Assembly (NCBI RefSeq): GCF_937891065.1
Contig: NZ_CALAEQ010000264.1
Coordinates: 1-37,173 of the forward strand
Direction of reading: 5' to 3'
Length of the DNA: 37,173 nt
Source of the DNA: an uncultured Lutibacter sp.
GTDB taxonomy: Bacteria > Bacteroidota > Bacteroidia > Flavobacteriales > Flavobacteriaceae
Shown here piece after piece: positions 1 to 8,854 of the stretch. Below the pieces are notes generated by a model, which was not told where the DNA came from, made no database searches, and was given only the letters and a program-made list of their open reading frames with translations. The first letter of the stretch is position 1; each line of letters begins with the position of its first letter. A program made the position numbers and the translations under genes.

Positions 1-26
1 GCTCTATCCAGCTGAGCTACGAGCCC
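1..26 (-). tRNA. tRNA, 5' part only (probably tRNA-Arg)
   Basis: Read on the minus strand the first 26 bases give a typical tRNA 5' half: acceptor strand GGGCTCG followed by a D-arm TAGCTCAGCTGGATAGAGC. The anticodon lies beyond the left edge, so the amino acid is not visible. The D-arm wording resembles bacterial tRNA-Arg, hence the tentative name. It is the downstream-most visible member of a three-tRNA cluster on this strand. Confidence 0.7.
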
Positions 27-41
27 GTAACTCTAAAAATG

Positions 42-116
42 TCGGGGTGGCAGGATTCGAACCTGCGGCCTCCACGTCCCAAACGTGGCGCGATAACCGG
101 GCTACGCTACACCCCG
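42..116 (-). tRNA. tRNA-Pro (anticodon TGG)
   Basis: On the minus strand a full cloverleaf can be folded. The acceptor strands CGGGGTG/CACCCCG pair perfectly, the anticodon stem CCACG/CGTGG encloses the loop TTTGGGA with anticodon TGG, and the T-arm contains GGTTCGAATCC. Base 42 supplies discriminator A. The 3' CCA is not encoded. It lies between tRNA-Ser and the partial tRNA, with spacers of about 15-22 bases, so the three are probably one transcript. Confidence 0.95.
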
Positions 117-138
117 AAAATAGTTATCATTAATTTTG

Positions 139-222
139 CGGAGAGACAGGGACTCGAACCCTGGCGACAGTTACCCGTCGACAGATTAGCAATCTGCTCC
201 ATTACCACTCTGGCACCTCTCC
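139..222 (-). tRNA. tRNA-Ser (anticodon GCT)
   Basis: On the minus strand the acceptor stem is GGAGAGG/TCTCTCC with one G-T pair, the anticodon stem CAGAT/ATCTG-type encloses TGCTAAT with anticodon GCT, and a long variable arm (GTCGACGGGTAACTGTCGCC region) is present, as expected of serine tRNAs. The T-arm GGTTCGAGTCC is intact. Discriminator G at 139 fits serine. CCA is not encoded. It is the first gene of the visible tRNA cluster. Confidence 0.95.
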
Positions 223-323
223 TAAAATACGCTAAAGAACTTATTTTTGCGAGTGCAAATGTAACATTAGAAATGCATTTACACAACATTTTTTCACTTT
301 TTTTGACTAAATATATGACTTAT

Positions 324-2378
324 TTATTCTGGGTATTCAATTCTTAAATGATAAATATTCTTTAACTTCTTCTTTAACACCTTTTTAATGGTTTGTAATT
401 CTTTAAAAGTAATATCAGCATTCATAAATTGCCCATCTTCCATCTGCTTATTAATTATTTTTTCGACTAAATTATCAAATGCTTGCACAGAAGGTTCTTT
501 TATACTTTTTGAAGCTGCTTCAACAGCATCACACATCATTAATATGGCTGTTTCTTTTGAAAAAGGTATTGGTCCAGGATATTGAAAATATTTAGCATCT
601 ACAACTCCCCCATTTAGTTCTTCTTCCTTTTTGTAAAAATAATACACTAATGAAGTTCCATGATGTGTTCTAATAAAATCAATTATCCTATCTGGTAAAT
701 GATGTTTTTTAGCTAGTTCTACACCTTTAATAATATGATTTATAATTATTTGCGCACTATCTTTTGGCGTAAGTTCATTATGTGGATTTACATTAGTTGA
801 TTGATTTTCAGTAAAAAACATTGGATTATCCATTTTACCAATATCGTGATACAAAGCTCCTGTACGCACAAGCATTGAGTTTGCTTTTACTTCATTCGCA
901 CAAGCTTCTGCTAAATTAGCAACTTGCAATGAGTGTTGAAAAGTTCCTGGTGCCTTTTCTGCTAATTCATGCAATAATTTAGAATTTGTATTTGATAATT
1001 CTTTCAATGATTCGTCTGAAACTAAACCAAACATTTTTTCGAATATATATATAAGTGGCAAAACAAATAATGTTGCTGCACCGTTTAGAGTAAAATATAA
1101 AAACTTATCCCAATCTAAATTTTGAGCGTTTCCTTCTTGTATGATTGAAAAGGCAAAATATGCTAAAAAATATACAAATGTTATTTGTAGTACTGATATA
1201 AAAAGGTTTGCTCTTTTATAAAGTTCTGATATTGTTAAAATAGTAACAATCCCTGCTATTATTTGCAGAAATATAAATTCGAAACTATTTGGAACAATAA
1301 AACCAAGCAATAATATAGTTAACACATGGACAAATAAACCAAGCCTTGCATCAAAAAAAGCTTTTAAAACTAACGGCAATATTACAATTGGAGCAACATA
1401 AATATATTTTGCATCGTACTTCACAATTAATGTTAATAAAAGCACTATTAATATAATATTGAAAAAAATAAAATTAACTTTATTGTTATTTTCGAAAATA
1501 TCTAATCTATATTTTCTTAAAAAAAGCAACAACATTAAAAATGATAATGCAACTAAAATGGTGTAACCAAAAACAATCCAATTATAATTTGACTTACTCC
1601 ATACTTGCGATTCAAATTCACTTTTTATAGAATTTAATTTGGCTAATTTTTCTCCTTCAACAATATCACCTTTAAATATAATTCTTTCTTTTTCTGAAAC
1701 TAAACCTTCCGTATATGAAATTTTATTTAGGTTTTCTTGTAATACTTTTAATGTGAAATTCTCATCAAAACTAACATTTGGTTTTAATTCCTCATAAATA
1801 ATATTTAAAACACTATTTTGTTCTTCTGTATAAGGTGAAGTACCAATCTTAGAATTAATAAATTCTAAGATTTGAAAAGATTTAAACAGTTTATAAGATT
1901 GAATATCTTGTGTCTTATTACCATTTCGAAGTGTAATTAATTTATTTTCAGCAAATTGAATGTTTGAATCTTCTAAATATCCATATTCATAAATAGTATT
2001 TACAATAGCAGTAGATTTTTTAACTAAATCACTTTTACCTTTTTTAGTTAGTTTTAAATTAGAAAAAAGCACATTAATTTTACTGGAAATTTCGTCTTTT
2101 ACGTTTGATACAATTTCATCGTTATATTCAAAAAACTGTTTTGATGTTTCTTTAATTTGCTTTTTTTCATTTTCAACATCTTCTATTGATTTTTGAACTG
2201 CAAAATCAAAAGGAGCATAGTAATTTTCATATTGCCAAGGTTTTCCTTTTTGAAATTCATATTTAAACTGTCCTCCTTTCGGGAAAAGATACACAACTAA
2301 AACTATAGCCGCTATATATAAAAACAGTTTATATATTAATGAATGATTTACTAGTAATTTATTTATGAATTTTTTCAC
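324..2378 (-). CDS. 7TMR-HD family membrane phosphohydrolase (probable c-di-AMP phosphodiesterase, PgpH type)
   Basis: The 684-residue product has the layout of the 7TMR-HDED/7TMR/HD family. There is one N-terminal membrane segment (about residues 15-32), a large extracytoplasmic domain to about residue 265, a block of hydrophobic segments (about 265-450), then a cytoplasmic HD domain. The HD pair is His511-Asp512 in YHDIGKMDNP, preceded by the QHSLQVANLA helix and followed by the RTHHG metal-binding motif. Family members such as Listeria PgpH hydrolyse the second messenger c-di-AMP to pApA. Whether this one does so is inferred. The start is GTG at 2376-2378; no better ATG precedes the KKFINKLL sequence. 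It is transcribed alone toward the tRNA cluster, with a possible -7 box just upstream. Length is normal for the family. Confidence 0.88.
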   Translation of the reverse strand: MKKFINKLLVNHSLIYKLFLYIAAIVLVVYLFPKGGQFKYEFQKGKPWQYENYYAPFDFAVQKSIEDVENEKKQIKETSKQFFEYNDEIVSNVKDEISSKINVLFSNLKLTKKGKSDLVKKSTAIVNTIYEYGYLEDSNIQFAENKLITLRNGNKTQDIQSYKLFKSFQILEFINSKIGTSPYTEEQNSVLNIIYEELKPNVSFDENFTLKVLQENLNKISYTEGLVSEKERIIFKGDIVEGEKLAKLNSIKSEFESQVWSKSNYNWIVFGYTILVALSFLMLLLFLRKYRLDIFENNNKVNFIFFNIILIVLLLTLIVKYDAKYIYVAPIVILPLVLKAFFDARLGLFVHVLTILLLGFIVPNSFEFIFLQIIAGIVTILTISELYKRANLFISVLQITFVYFLAYFAFSIIQEGNAQNLDWDKFLYFTLNGAATLFVLPLIYIFEKMFGLVSDESLKELSNTNSKLLHELAEKAPGTFQHSLQVANLAEACANEVKANSMLVRTGALYHDIGKMDNPMFFTENQSTNVNPHNELTPKDSAQIIINHIIKGVELAKKHHLPDRIIDFIRTHHGTSLVYYFYKKEEELNGGVVDAKYFQYPGPIPFSKETAILMMCDAVEAASKSIKEPSVQAFDNLVEKIINKQMEDGQFMNADITFKELQTIKKVLKKKLKNIYHLRIEYPE

Positions 2379-2397
2379 GAAGTTTACATTTGCAAAT

Positions 2398-2405
2398 CAA
2401 AAATA
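2398..2405 (-). promoter_or_regulatory. possible -7 box of the HD phosphohydrolase gene
   Basis: The minus strand reads TATTTTTG, matching the Bacteroidota -7 consensus TAnnTTTG, about 20 bases before the GTG start. No TTG is found at the usual -33 spacing, so support is partial. Confidence 0.35.
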
Positions 2406-2417
2406 GCAATTATTATC

Positions 2418-2646
2418 TTATATGCATTTGCAATCTGTTTTATTTTTTATGATATCTTCTAATCTTTTAGGAATATTGTTAATTATCTAATTCTTTTAAT
2501 TCAAATATTGCATTCTTTTATAATTCTCATCTGTATTATTTAAAATTCCTTCAATTACAGAATTTGGCAAAAAAAACCAATATTAAACCTCCAATAATAG
2601 AAATTAATATTTTTTAAAAAATTATTTTAAAGTCACTTTTTAACAT
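2418..2646 (-). pseudogene. decayed small membrane-protein gene (unidentified)
   Basis: On the minus strand an ATG at 2644-2646 opens MLKSDFKIIF, meets an in-frame TAA, and continues in the same frame as KILISIIGGLILVFF, a clear transmembrane-like segment, before a stop. Reducing the eight-T run (about 2570) by one base would continue the frame as LPNSVIEGILNNTDENYKR. Further one-base shifts join this to ELKELDN and to NNIPKRLEDIIKNKTDCKC, ending in TAA at 2418-2420. One nonsense codon and about three frameshifts are therefore needed to restore a protein of about 70 residues. The pieces look like coding sequence (one membrane helix, then a charged domain) rather than random AT-rich sequence, but chance cannot be excluded. 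I do not recognise the family. Confidence 0.42.
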
Positions 2647-2750
2647 CCACTAAAAATTATGAAACATATAGTTTAGGAAAGTTAAACTTATTACATAAAA
2701 TAATCTCTTTTTTAATACCTTAAAAATTGCTTAAATTTTCTTAAATTCGC

Positions 2751-2769
2751 CTTAGATTTATATTCTAAG
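2751..2769 (+). promoter_or_regulatory. inverted repeat before the thiolase start
   Basis: CTTAGA, seven bases, TCTAAG form a perfect six-base inverted repeat ending eight bases before the ATG at 2778. It overlaps TAGATTTA (2753-2760), a near match to the -7 box, so it could be an operator or a 5' hairpin. The role is inferred from position only. Confidence 0.3.
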
Positions 2770-2777
2770 AATTAATT

Positions 2778-3953
2778 ATGAAAGAAGTTGTAATTGTATC
2801 TGTTGCCAGAACACCTATTGGAAGTTTTTTAGGTAGTTTAGCTAATATTTCTGCTCCTAAATTAGGTGCTATTGCCATAAAAGGAGCTCTAAATAAAATA
2901 AATTTAGACCCAAAATTAATTGACGAAGTTTTTATGGGGAATGTTGTTTCTGCTGGCTTAGGACAAGCGCCCGCTCGCCAAGCCGCAATTTTCGCAGGAA
3001 TACCTAATACGGTTCCATGTACAACCATAAATAAAGTTTGTGCCTCTGGAATGAAGGCTATAATGCTTGCTTCACAAGCAATTAAAACAGGAGATGCTGA
3101 TATTATTGTTGCAGGTGGAATGGAAAATATGAGTAGTATTCCACATTACATTTCAGGAAGGATAGCTACAAAATTAGGTAATATTAATGTAGCTGATGGA
3201 CTTTTAGTTGATGGTTTAACTGACGTTTACAACCAAAACCATATGGGAACATGTGGTGATTTATGTGCTACTGAATATAATTTTACAAGAGAAGATCAAG
3301 ATAATTTCGCAATAGAATCTTATACTAAATCTGCGAAAGCATGGGCAAATGGGAAATTTTCAAATGAAATAGTTCCTGTTGAAATTCCTCAAAGAAAGGG
3401 TGACCCTATTATTTTTGCAGAAGATGAAGAGTACAAAAATGTAATTATGGATAAAATTCCTACTTTACGACCTGTATTTAATAAAGACGGTACTGTAACT
3501 GCTGCAAATGCATCAACCTTAAATGATGGAGCTGCTGCATTAGTACTTATGAGTGCTGACAAAGCCAAAGAATTAAATTTAAAACCAATTGCAAAAATAA
3601 TTGGATATGCTGATGCTGCACAAGAACCAAAATGGTTCACCACTGCTCCTGCAAAAGCTCTACCAAAAGCATTAGCAAAAGCTGGCATTACCCAAGATCA
3701 AGTAGATTATTTTGAATTTAATGAAGCTTTTTCTGTAGTCGGATTGGCTAATATTAAAATTTTAAATTTAGATGCCGAAAAAGTAAATGTTAATGGTGGT
3801 GCAGTCTCTTTAGGTCATCCACTAGGAATGTCTGGTGCAAGAATTGTAATTGCACTTACTTCAATTTTAGAACAAAAAAATGCAAAAATTGGTGCCGCTG
3901 CAATTTGCAATGGTGGTGGAGGCGCAAGTGCAATAGTAATTGAAAGAATGTAA
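2778..3953 (+). CDS. acetyl-CoA C-acyltransferase (thiolase)
   Basis: The 391-residue protein is a full-length thiolase. The nucleophilic Cys88 lies in KVCASGM. The later signature motifs are all present: GGMENMS near residue 115, NEAFSV near 315, GHPLGMSGAR near 345 and the second catalytic cysteine in CNGGGGAS near 380. Such enzymes condense two acetyl-CoA to acetoacetyl-CoA or cleave 3-ketoacyl-CoA in the cytosol. The sequence is closer to the acetoacetyl-CoA (AtoB/ThlA) kind, but chain-length preference is not decided by motifs. It stands at the head of a two-gene unit, seven bases before the peptidase gene, and fits with the acyl-CoA dehydrogenase/ETF genes about 9 kb away as part of acyl-CoA metabolism. 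Confidence 0.93.
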   Translation: MKEVVIVSVARTPIGSFLGSLANISAPKLGAIAIKGALNKINLDPKLIDEVFMGNVVSAGLGQAPARQAAIFAGIPNTVPCTTINKVCASGMKAIMLASQAIKTGDADIIVAGGMENMSSIPHYISGRIATKLGNINVADGLLVDGLTDVYNQNHMGTCGDLCATEYNFTREDQDNFAIESYTKSAKAWANGKFSNEIVPVEIPQRKGDPIIFAEDEEYKNVIMDKIPTLRPVFNKDGTVTAANASTLNDGAAALVLMSADKAKELNLKPIAKIIGYADAAQEPKWFTTAPAKALPKALAKAGITQDQVDYFEFNEAFSVVGLANIKILNLDAEKVNVNGGAVSLGHPLGMSGARIVIALTSILEQKNAKIGAAAICNGGGGASAIVIERM

Positions 3954-3960
3954 TTTATTT

Positions 3961-4731
3961 ATGCACTACGGAATTTGTAATTTAAGTATTGTTCCCCTTA
4001 GAATGGAAACTAATGATACAAGCGAAATGGTTTCGCAGCTATTATTTGGTGAACATTTTAAAATTTTAGAAATACAAAAAAAATGGAGTAAGATTAGAAC
4101 TGCTTTTGATAATTATGAAGGATGGGTTGACAATAAACAAATTGAAGAGATTACTGAAGAAACATATATAAATATAGATAATTCAAAGACTACTTTGGTT
4201 TCTGAATTAATTGATTTTGCAACTGATAAAAATGAAAATTACACAACTGTAGTTTTAGGTTCTTTTTTACCTTTTTACAACAATCAAAACTTATTCATAA
4301 ATTCTACTAATTTTAAATATGAAGGTGCTATTATTTCAGAAAGATTACCTAAAGAATCTATCGTAAATATTGCTTTTAAATATTTAAATTCTCCTTATTT
4401 ATGGGGAGGTAGAACTCCATTTGGTATTGATTGTTCAGGATTTACACAAATGGTTTACAAACTTTGTGGATATAAATTATTACGTGATGCTACACAGCAA
4501 TCATCTCAGGGTGAAGTTTTAAGTTTTATTGAAGAAAGTGAACCAGGAGATTTAGCTTTTTTCGACAATAATGAAGGTATTATCACGCACGTTGGTATAA
4601 TTATGAAAGATAATTACATCATTCATGCATACGGAAAAATTAGAATTGATAGAATTGACCACAGCGGTATTTTTAATATTGATACCCATAGACATACTCA
4701 TAAGCTGCGAGTTATTAAAAAAATTATATAA
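3961..4731 (+). CDS. NlpC/P60 family cell-wall peptidase with SH3-like domain
   Basis: The 256-residue protein begins MHYGICNLSIVPLR; an in-frame ATG 21 bases earlier would overlap the thiolase stop and adds residues unlike the family, so 3961 is preferred. Residues 1-75 form a bacterial SH3-like domain (IVPLR...VSQLLFGEHF...WVD). The C-terminal half is an NlpC/P60 domain: catalytic Cys in FGIDCSGFTQ, His in THVGIIM, and the polar third residue in IIHAYGKIRI. The architecture resembles YkfC-type gamma-D-glutamyl-diamino acid endopeptidases, which trim murein peptides. No signal peptide is visible, so it may act on imported muropeptides in the cytosol. It ends at a strong terminator. Confidence 0.87.
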   Translation: MHYGICNLSIVPLRMETNDTSEMVSQLLFGEHFKILEIQKKWSKIRTAFDNYEGWVDNKQIEEITEETYINIDNSKTTLVSELIDFATDKNENYTTVVLGSFLPFYNNQNLFINSTNFKYEGAIISERLPKESIVNIAFKYLNSPYLWGGRTPFGIDCSGFTQMVYKLCGYKLLRDATQQSSQGEVLSFIEESEPGDLAFFDNNEGIITHVGIIMKDNYIIHAYGKIRIDRIDHSGIFNIDTHRHTHKLRVIKKII

Positions 4732-4760
4732 AAAAAGCTCACAAATTTGTGAGCTTTTTT
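4731..4760. terminator. bidirectional intrinsic terminator
   Basis: A near-perfect palindrome, AAAAAAGCTCACAAA meeting TTTGTGAGCTTTTTT, starts where the NlpC/P60 gene ends and lies about 20 bases beyond the converging TPR gene. The A-run on one side and T-run on the other let it serve both strands. Confidence 0.9.
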
Positions 4761-4779
4761 TATGAAAATTAATTATTCA

Positions 4780-6060
4780 TTATCCTTTTAATTCTTCATA
4801 AATCTCTCTAATTACATCTAACTTATCCGTCATTTCTAAGTTTTCATATAACCCCATTAGAGTTTGAATTATACTAATGTTTTTACCATCTATTTCATAC
4901 GCTTTTTCGTAATATGGAATTGCTTTTTTGTATATTTCAAATTGTTGCGCCTGTAATTTATCATATTTATCAAAATCTGATAAACTTTTATTCATTTCTT
5001 CAATAATAGGCTTAGTTTCTTCAATGATAGCTGCACCAATATTATTATATGCATCTCCATAATCTGGATTCAATTCTATTGCTTTTTCAAAATATTTAAT
5101 CGCCTCTGCTAAATTTTTTTGATCCATATTCATTACTCCAACATTGTAATACAAAGTTGGTTCGGTTGGATTTAATGTAATAGCTTCTTGTAATTTCTCT
5201 TTGAATTTAGCATTATCTCCTAATTTATAATAAATATTTGCTTCATCAATCAATAAAGAATAGCTTTCTGGAAATTCAGATCTACCTTCAGCTATAACCT
5301 CTAATGCTTTTTCATTATCTTCTAAAGATGAGTAATTTTGAGCTAAGGTTTTAAAAATAAACTCTCTACGAGAATCTTTAGCTTCTTCTCTTGCATTTTC
5401 AACTATTCCTAATTTAACTTGTAAATCCATTGCTTTTTTATCATTAAAAGTAATTTCTTCACCATCCTCTTTATTATTTGCTACATAAATTGTAGTAATA
5501 CCAGAATAATTTAACTCCAATAATTTTTCATATAATTCTTTTGAAGTTTCATAATCATTAGCAAAATAATATACCAAAGCGGCATTATCTAAAAAAGATG
5601 TATCTCTTGGGCTTAAAGCATAAACTTGATTGAATTTTTTTGCTGCACTTAAATAATCTGCTGATTCTTTAGTTTCTATAGCTGTACTATAATCTGCAGA
5701 AGCACTCTCAGCAACCCTATTTATCAGTTTATTTAGTAATTCGCTTAACTCATTTGTATACTTTTGGTTATTTATTTCTTTCTCATAATCAATTAATTGA
5801 TTAAAAGCTTCTCCTATTTTTAGGATATCAGCGTTTTCAGAACCATTTTGGTATAATGCTTTTCCTTTTAAATAATAAAATTTAGCTTTCGTTTTTTCAT
5901 CGGCATCAGCAATTAATGCCTCAGCCTGATTAACTGCTGCCATTGCAGCTACAAAATCATTTGATTTTACCGCCTTTTCAGCAGTTTTAAGTTCGCTTTT
6001 TTGTCCGAACACTGTCATGCTTAAAAATAATGCTGACAGAATTAATAATTGTTTTCTCAT
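4780..6060 (-). CDS. exported tetratricopeptide-repeat protein
   Basis: I place the start at the ATG 6058-6060, giving 426 residues that open with a signal peptide (MRKQLLILSALFLSMTVFGQ, cleavage likely before QKSELK). The longer reading frame runs back into gyrA and would bury the signal peptide. The mature protein is helical, with TPR units clearest between residues 255 and 360, for example PTEPTLYYNVGVMNMDQKN and AIKYFEKAIELNPDYGDAY. TPRs are protein-docking modules; no enzymatic domain is seen, and the specific function is unknown. It lies ten bases after gyrA on the same strand and is probably co-transcribed with it. The gene ends at the shared terminator. Confidence 0.85.
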   Translation of the reverse strand: MRKQLLILSALFLSMTVFGQKSELKTAEKAVKSNDFVAAMAAVNQAEALIADADEKTKAKFYYLKGKALYQNGSENADILKIGEAFNQLIDYEKEINNQKYTNELSELLNKLINRVAESASADYSTAIETKESADYLSAAKKFNQVYALSPRDTSFLDNAALVYYFANDYETSKELYEKLLELNYSGITTIYVANNKEDGEEITFNDKKAMDLQVKLGIVENAREEAKDSRREFIFKTLAQNYSSLEDNEKALEVIAEGRSEFPESYSLLIDEANIYYKLGDNAKFKEKLQEAITLNPTEPTLYYNVGVMNMDQKNLAEAIKYFEKAIELNPDYGDAYNNIGAAIIEETKPIIEEMNKSLSDFDKYDKLQAQQFEIYKKAIPYYEKAYEIDGKNISIIQTLMGLYENLEMTDKLDVIREIYEELKG

Positions 6061-6070
6061 TTTAATTGAT

Positions 6071-8596
6071 TTAATCTTGATTTGTATTCTCTTCGTTATT
6101 GTTCTCTTCATTGCTATTTTCAAATTCCGTGCCATTTTCAGTTTCATCTATTACTTCTTCTTCATGCAATACTTTTGCTACAGCAGCAATAGAGTCATTA
6201 TCCTTAATGTTAATTAATTTTACACCTTGTGTTGCGCGGCCCATAACACGTAAATTCGCAACAGCCATTCTAATTGTAATTCCTGATTTATTAATAATCA
6301 TTAAATCATCTTCATCTGTTACATTTTTAATAGCTACTAAACCTCCTGTTTTTTCAGTAATATTTATAGTTTTAACACCTTTCCCTCCTCGGTTAGTAAT
6401 TCTATAATCTTCTAAACTAGATCTTTTACCATACCCTTTTTCAGAAACTACTAATACATCACTTTCTTTATCATCTACAGCAATCATACCTATTACTTCA
6501 TCATTCTTATGATTTAAAGTAATTCCTCTAACACCCGAAGCATTTCTACCCATAGGGCGTGTTTTACTTTCTTCGAAACGAATTGATTTTCCAGATTTTA
6601 AACCTATCATAATTTGGCTATCTCCGGTTGTTAATTTAGCTTCTAAAAGTTCATCACCATCTTTTATAGTAATTGCATTGATACCATTGGTTCTTGGACG
6701 AGAATATTGTTCTAAAGAAGTCTTTTTAACTTGACCCTTTTTAGTTGCCATGATAATATAATGACTATTTACATATTCTTCATTTTTCAAATCTTCAGTT
6801 ACTAAGAATGCTTTAACAACATCGTCTTGCTCTATATTAACCAAATTTTGCATAGCTCTACCTTTTGAAGTTTTTCCTCCTTCTGGTATTTCATAAACTC
6901 GCATCCAAAATACTTTTCCTTTTTGAGTAAAGAATAACATGTATTGATGGTTAGTACCTATAAATAAATGTTCTAAGAAATCTTCATTTCTAGTTGCTAC
7001 ACCTTTTTGACCTCTTCCTCCTCTATTTTGAACTTTATATTCATCCAAATTAGTACGTTTTACATAACCTGCATGTGAAATAGTTACTACTACTTTAGAG
7101 TTAGGAATCATATCTTCAATAGATAAATCTCCACCAGCATATTCAATCACTGATCTACGATCATCTCCATATTTATCTCTAACATCAATTAATTCTGTTT
7201 TAATTATATCATAACGTCTATCTACATCCGCTAAAATATCCTTTAAATCAACAATTAACGCCATAATATCATCATATTCAGCACGTAACTTATCTTGCTC
7301 TAAACCCGTTAATTGACGCAAACGCATTTCAACGATGGCTTTTGCTTGAATTTCAGATAATTCGAAACGAGCAATTAAATTTTCTCTCGCTTCATCGGCA
7401 TTAGAAGATGCTCTAATTATTTTAATTACTTCATCAATATTATCACTTGCAATAATTAATCCTTCTAAAATATGAGCTCTCGCTTCCGCTTTTTTAAGTT
7501 CAAATTCTGTTCTTCTTACAACAACTTCATGTCTGTGTTCAACAAAATAATGAATTAATTCTTTTAAATTTAATTGTTGTGGACGCCCATTAACTAATGC
7601 TATATTATTTACACTAAATGATGTTTGTAAGCTTGTATATTTGTATAATTTATTTAAAACAATGTTTGGAATTGCATCACGTTTTAAAATATAAACAACG
7701 CGCATACCATTTCTATCCGATTCATCACGAATATTAGCAATACCTTCTAATTTCTTTTCATTAACAAGATCAGCAGTTTTTTTAATCATATCTGCCTTAT
7801 TCACTTGATAAGGAATTTCTGTAACAATAATACATTCTCTACCTTGAACTTCTTCAATTGTAGCCTTTGCACGCATTACTATTCTTCCCCTACCTGTTTC
7901 AAATGCTTCTTTTACTCCTTCATAACCGTAAATAATTCCACCTGTTGGAAAATCAGGAGCTTTAATATGCTGCATTAATTCAGAAATTTCAATATCTCTG
8001 TTTTCAATATATGCTAACGTACCATTAATAACTTCTGTTAAATTATGAGGCGCCATATTAGTTGCCATTCCTACTGCAATACCTGAAGCTCCGTTTACTA
8101 ATAAATTAGGAATACGTGTTGGTAAAACTGTTGGTTCATTTAATGTATCATCAAAATTTAATTTATGATCTACCGTATCTTTTTCTATATCAGCAAGCAT
8201 ATCTTCTGATATTTTTTGCATACGTACCTCTGTATAACGCATTGCTGCTGGACTATCTCCATCAACCGAACCAAAGTTACCTTGACCGTCAACCATCATA
8301 TATCGCACACTCCAATTTTGAGCCATACGAACCATAGCATCATAAACTGATGTATCTCCATGTGGGTGATACTTACCAAGTACTTCCCCAACAATTCTTG
8401 CTGATTTCTTATAAGATCCTGTTGCTTTTATACCTAATTCATGCATCCCAAATAACACCCTTCTATGCACTGGTTTTAAACCATCACGCACATCAGGTAA
8501 AGCTCTTGAAACAATCACAGACATTGAATAGTCAATGTAAGCAGATTTCATCTCATCTTCAATGTTAATAGGTATCAATTTTTCTCCGTCTGACAT
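6071..8596 (-). CDS. gyrA: DNA gyrase subunit A
   Basis: The 841-residue protein is full length. Tyr121 in AMRYTEVRM is the DNA-cleaving tyrosine. The quinolone-determining stretch reads [17 protein letters not shown] with Thr82 and Asp86 at the positions of E. coli Ser83 and Asp87. The C-terminal domain has six-bladed-propeller repeats, and the GyrA box is present as [10 protein letters not shown], which separates GyrA from ParC. The last 30 residues are acidic and Asn/Glu-rich. With GyrB (not in the window) it introduces negative supercoils using ATP. It is divergent from clpC across a 258-base region and is followed after ten bases by the TPR gene. Confidence 0.97.
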   Translation of the reverse strand: MSDGEKLIPINIEDEMKSAYIDYSMSVIVSRALPDVRDGLKPVHRRVLFGMHELGIKATGSYKKSARIVGEVLGKYHPHGDTSVYDAMVRMAQNWSVRYMMVDGQGNFGSVDGDSPAAMRYTEVRMQKISEDMLADIEKDTVDHKLNFDDTLNEPTVLPTRIPNLLVNGASGIAVGMATNMAPHNLTEVINGTLAYIENRDIEISELMQHIKAPDFPTGGIIYGYEGVKEAFETGRGRIVMRAKATIEEVQGRECIIVTEIPYQVNKADMIKKTADLVNEKKLEGIANIRDESDRNGMRVVYILKRDAIPNIVLNKLYKYTSLQTSFSVNNIALVNGRPQQLNLKELIHYFVEHRHEVVVRRTEFELKKAEARAHILEGLIIASDNIDEVIKIIRASSNADEARENLIARFELSEIQAKAIVEMRLRQLTGLEQDKLRAEYDDIMALIVDLKDILADVDRRYDIIKTELIDVRDKYGDDRRSVIEYAGGDLSIEDMIPNSKVVVTISHAGYVKRTNLDEYKVQNRGGRGQKGVATRNEDFLEHLFIGTNHQYMLFFTQKGKVFWMRVYEIPEGGKTSKGRAMQNLVNIEQDDVVKAFLVTEDLKNEEYVNSHYIIMATKKGQVKKTSLEQYSRPRTNGINAITIKDGDELLEAKLTTGDSQIMIGLKSGKSIRFEESKTRPMGRNASGVRGITLNHKNDEVIGMIAVDDKESDVLVVSEKGYGKRSSLEDYRITNRGGKGVKTINITEKTGGLVAIKNVTDEDDLMIINKSGITIRMAVANLRVMGRATQGVKLINIKDNDSIAAVAKVLHEEEVIDETENGTEFENSNEENNNEENTNQD

Positions 8597-8798
8597 ATGT
8601 ATTTTTAATTTATTTTAGTTTCAAATTTTAACAAAGCAATATACAATTTTTCACTTTTTAACAAGTCATTTAATCTGTTGTTTTTTTAATATTTATCAAC
8701 ATTAAAATGTTAAAAATAAATCAATTAAAACGCTGATTATCAACAAATTTCAGTCGTTAAAAACGATTACTAATTTAAATTTAACAAAAGAGGTGCTG

Positions 8799-8812
8799 TT
8801 TTTGTACAAAAA
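8799..8812. promoter_or_regulatory. 14-base perfect palindrome upstream of clpC
   Basis: TTTTTGTACAAAAA is a perfect palindrome 43 bases before the clpC ATG in the gyrA-clpC divergent region (8597-8854). Its TTTTTG end also resembles a -33 TTTG element, with TAATTTTA at 8829-8836 as a poor -7 candidate at slightly long spacing. An operator role is inferred from symmetry and position only. Confidence 0.3.
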
Positions 8813-8854
8813 AAAGAAAAAAATCAGTTAATTTTACCATATAAACTCAAAATT

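Larger units (their letters stand above)
2379..2777. other. 399-base gap between divergent genes
   Basis: This is the only stretch over 300 bases without an intact gene. It lies between the divergent HD phosphohydrolase and thiolase genes. It contains a -7-like box for the minus-strand gene, a decayed minus-strand coding remnant (2418-2646), and an inverted repeat directly before the thiolase. The part from about 2650 to 2750 shows nothing recognisable. Confidence 0.8.

Noticed and set aside
39-347. Open frame of 102 codons across the tRNA region
   Set aside because: It runs antisense through tRNA-Pro and tRNA-Ser, which fold well; no protein signature.
6058-6147. Longer N-terminus for the TPR protein reaching into gyrA
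   Set aside because: It would place 29 basic residues before an otherwise perfect signal peptide.
8116-8568. Two open frames antisense to the start of gyrA
   Set aside because: They are shadows of gyrA codons, with composition typical of the opposite frame and no start context.
6071-8596. Reading the topoisomerase as ParC
   Set aside because: The GyrA box [10 protein letters not shown] and the length fit GyrA.
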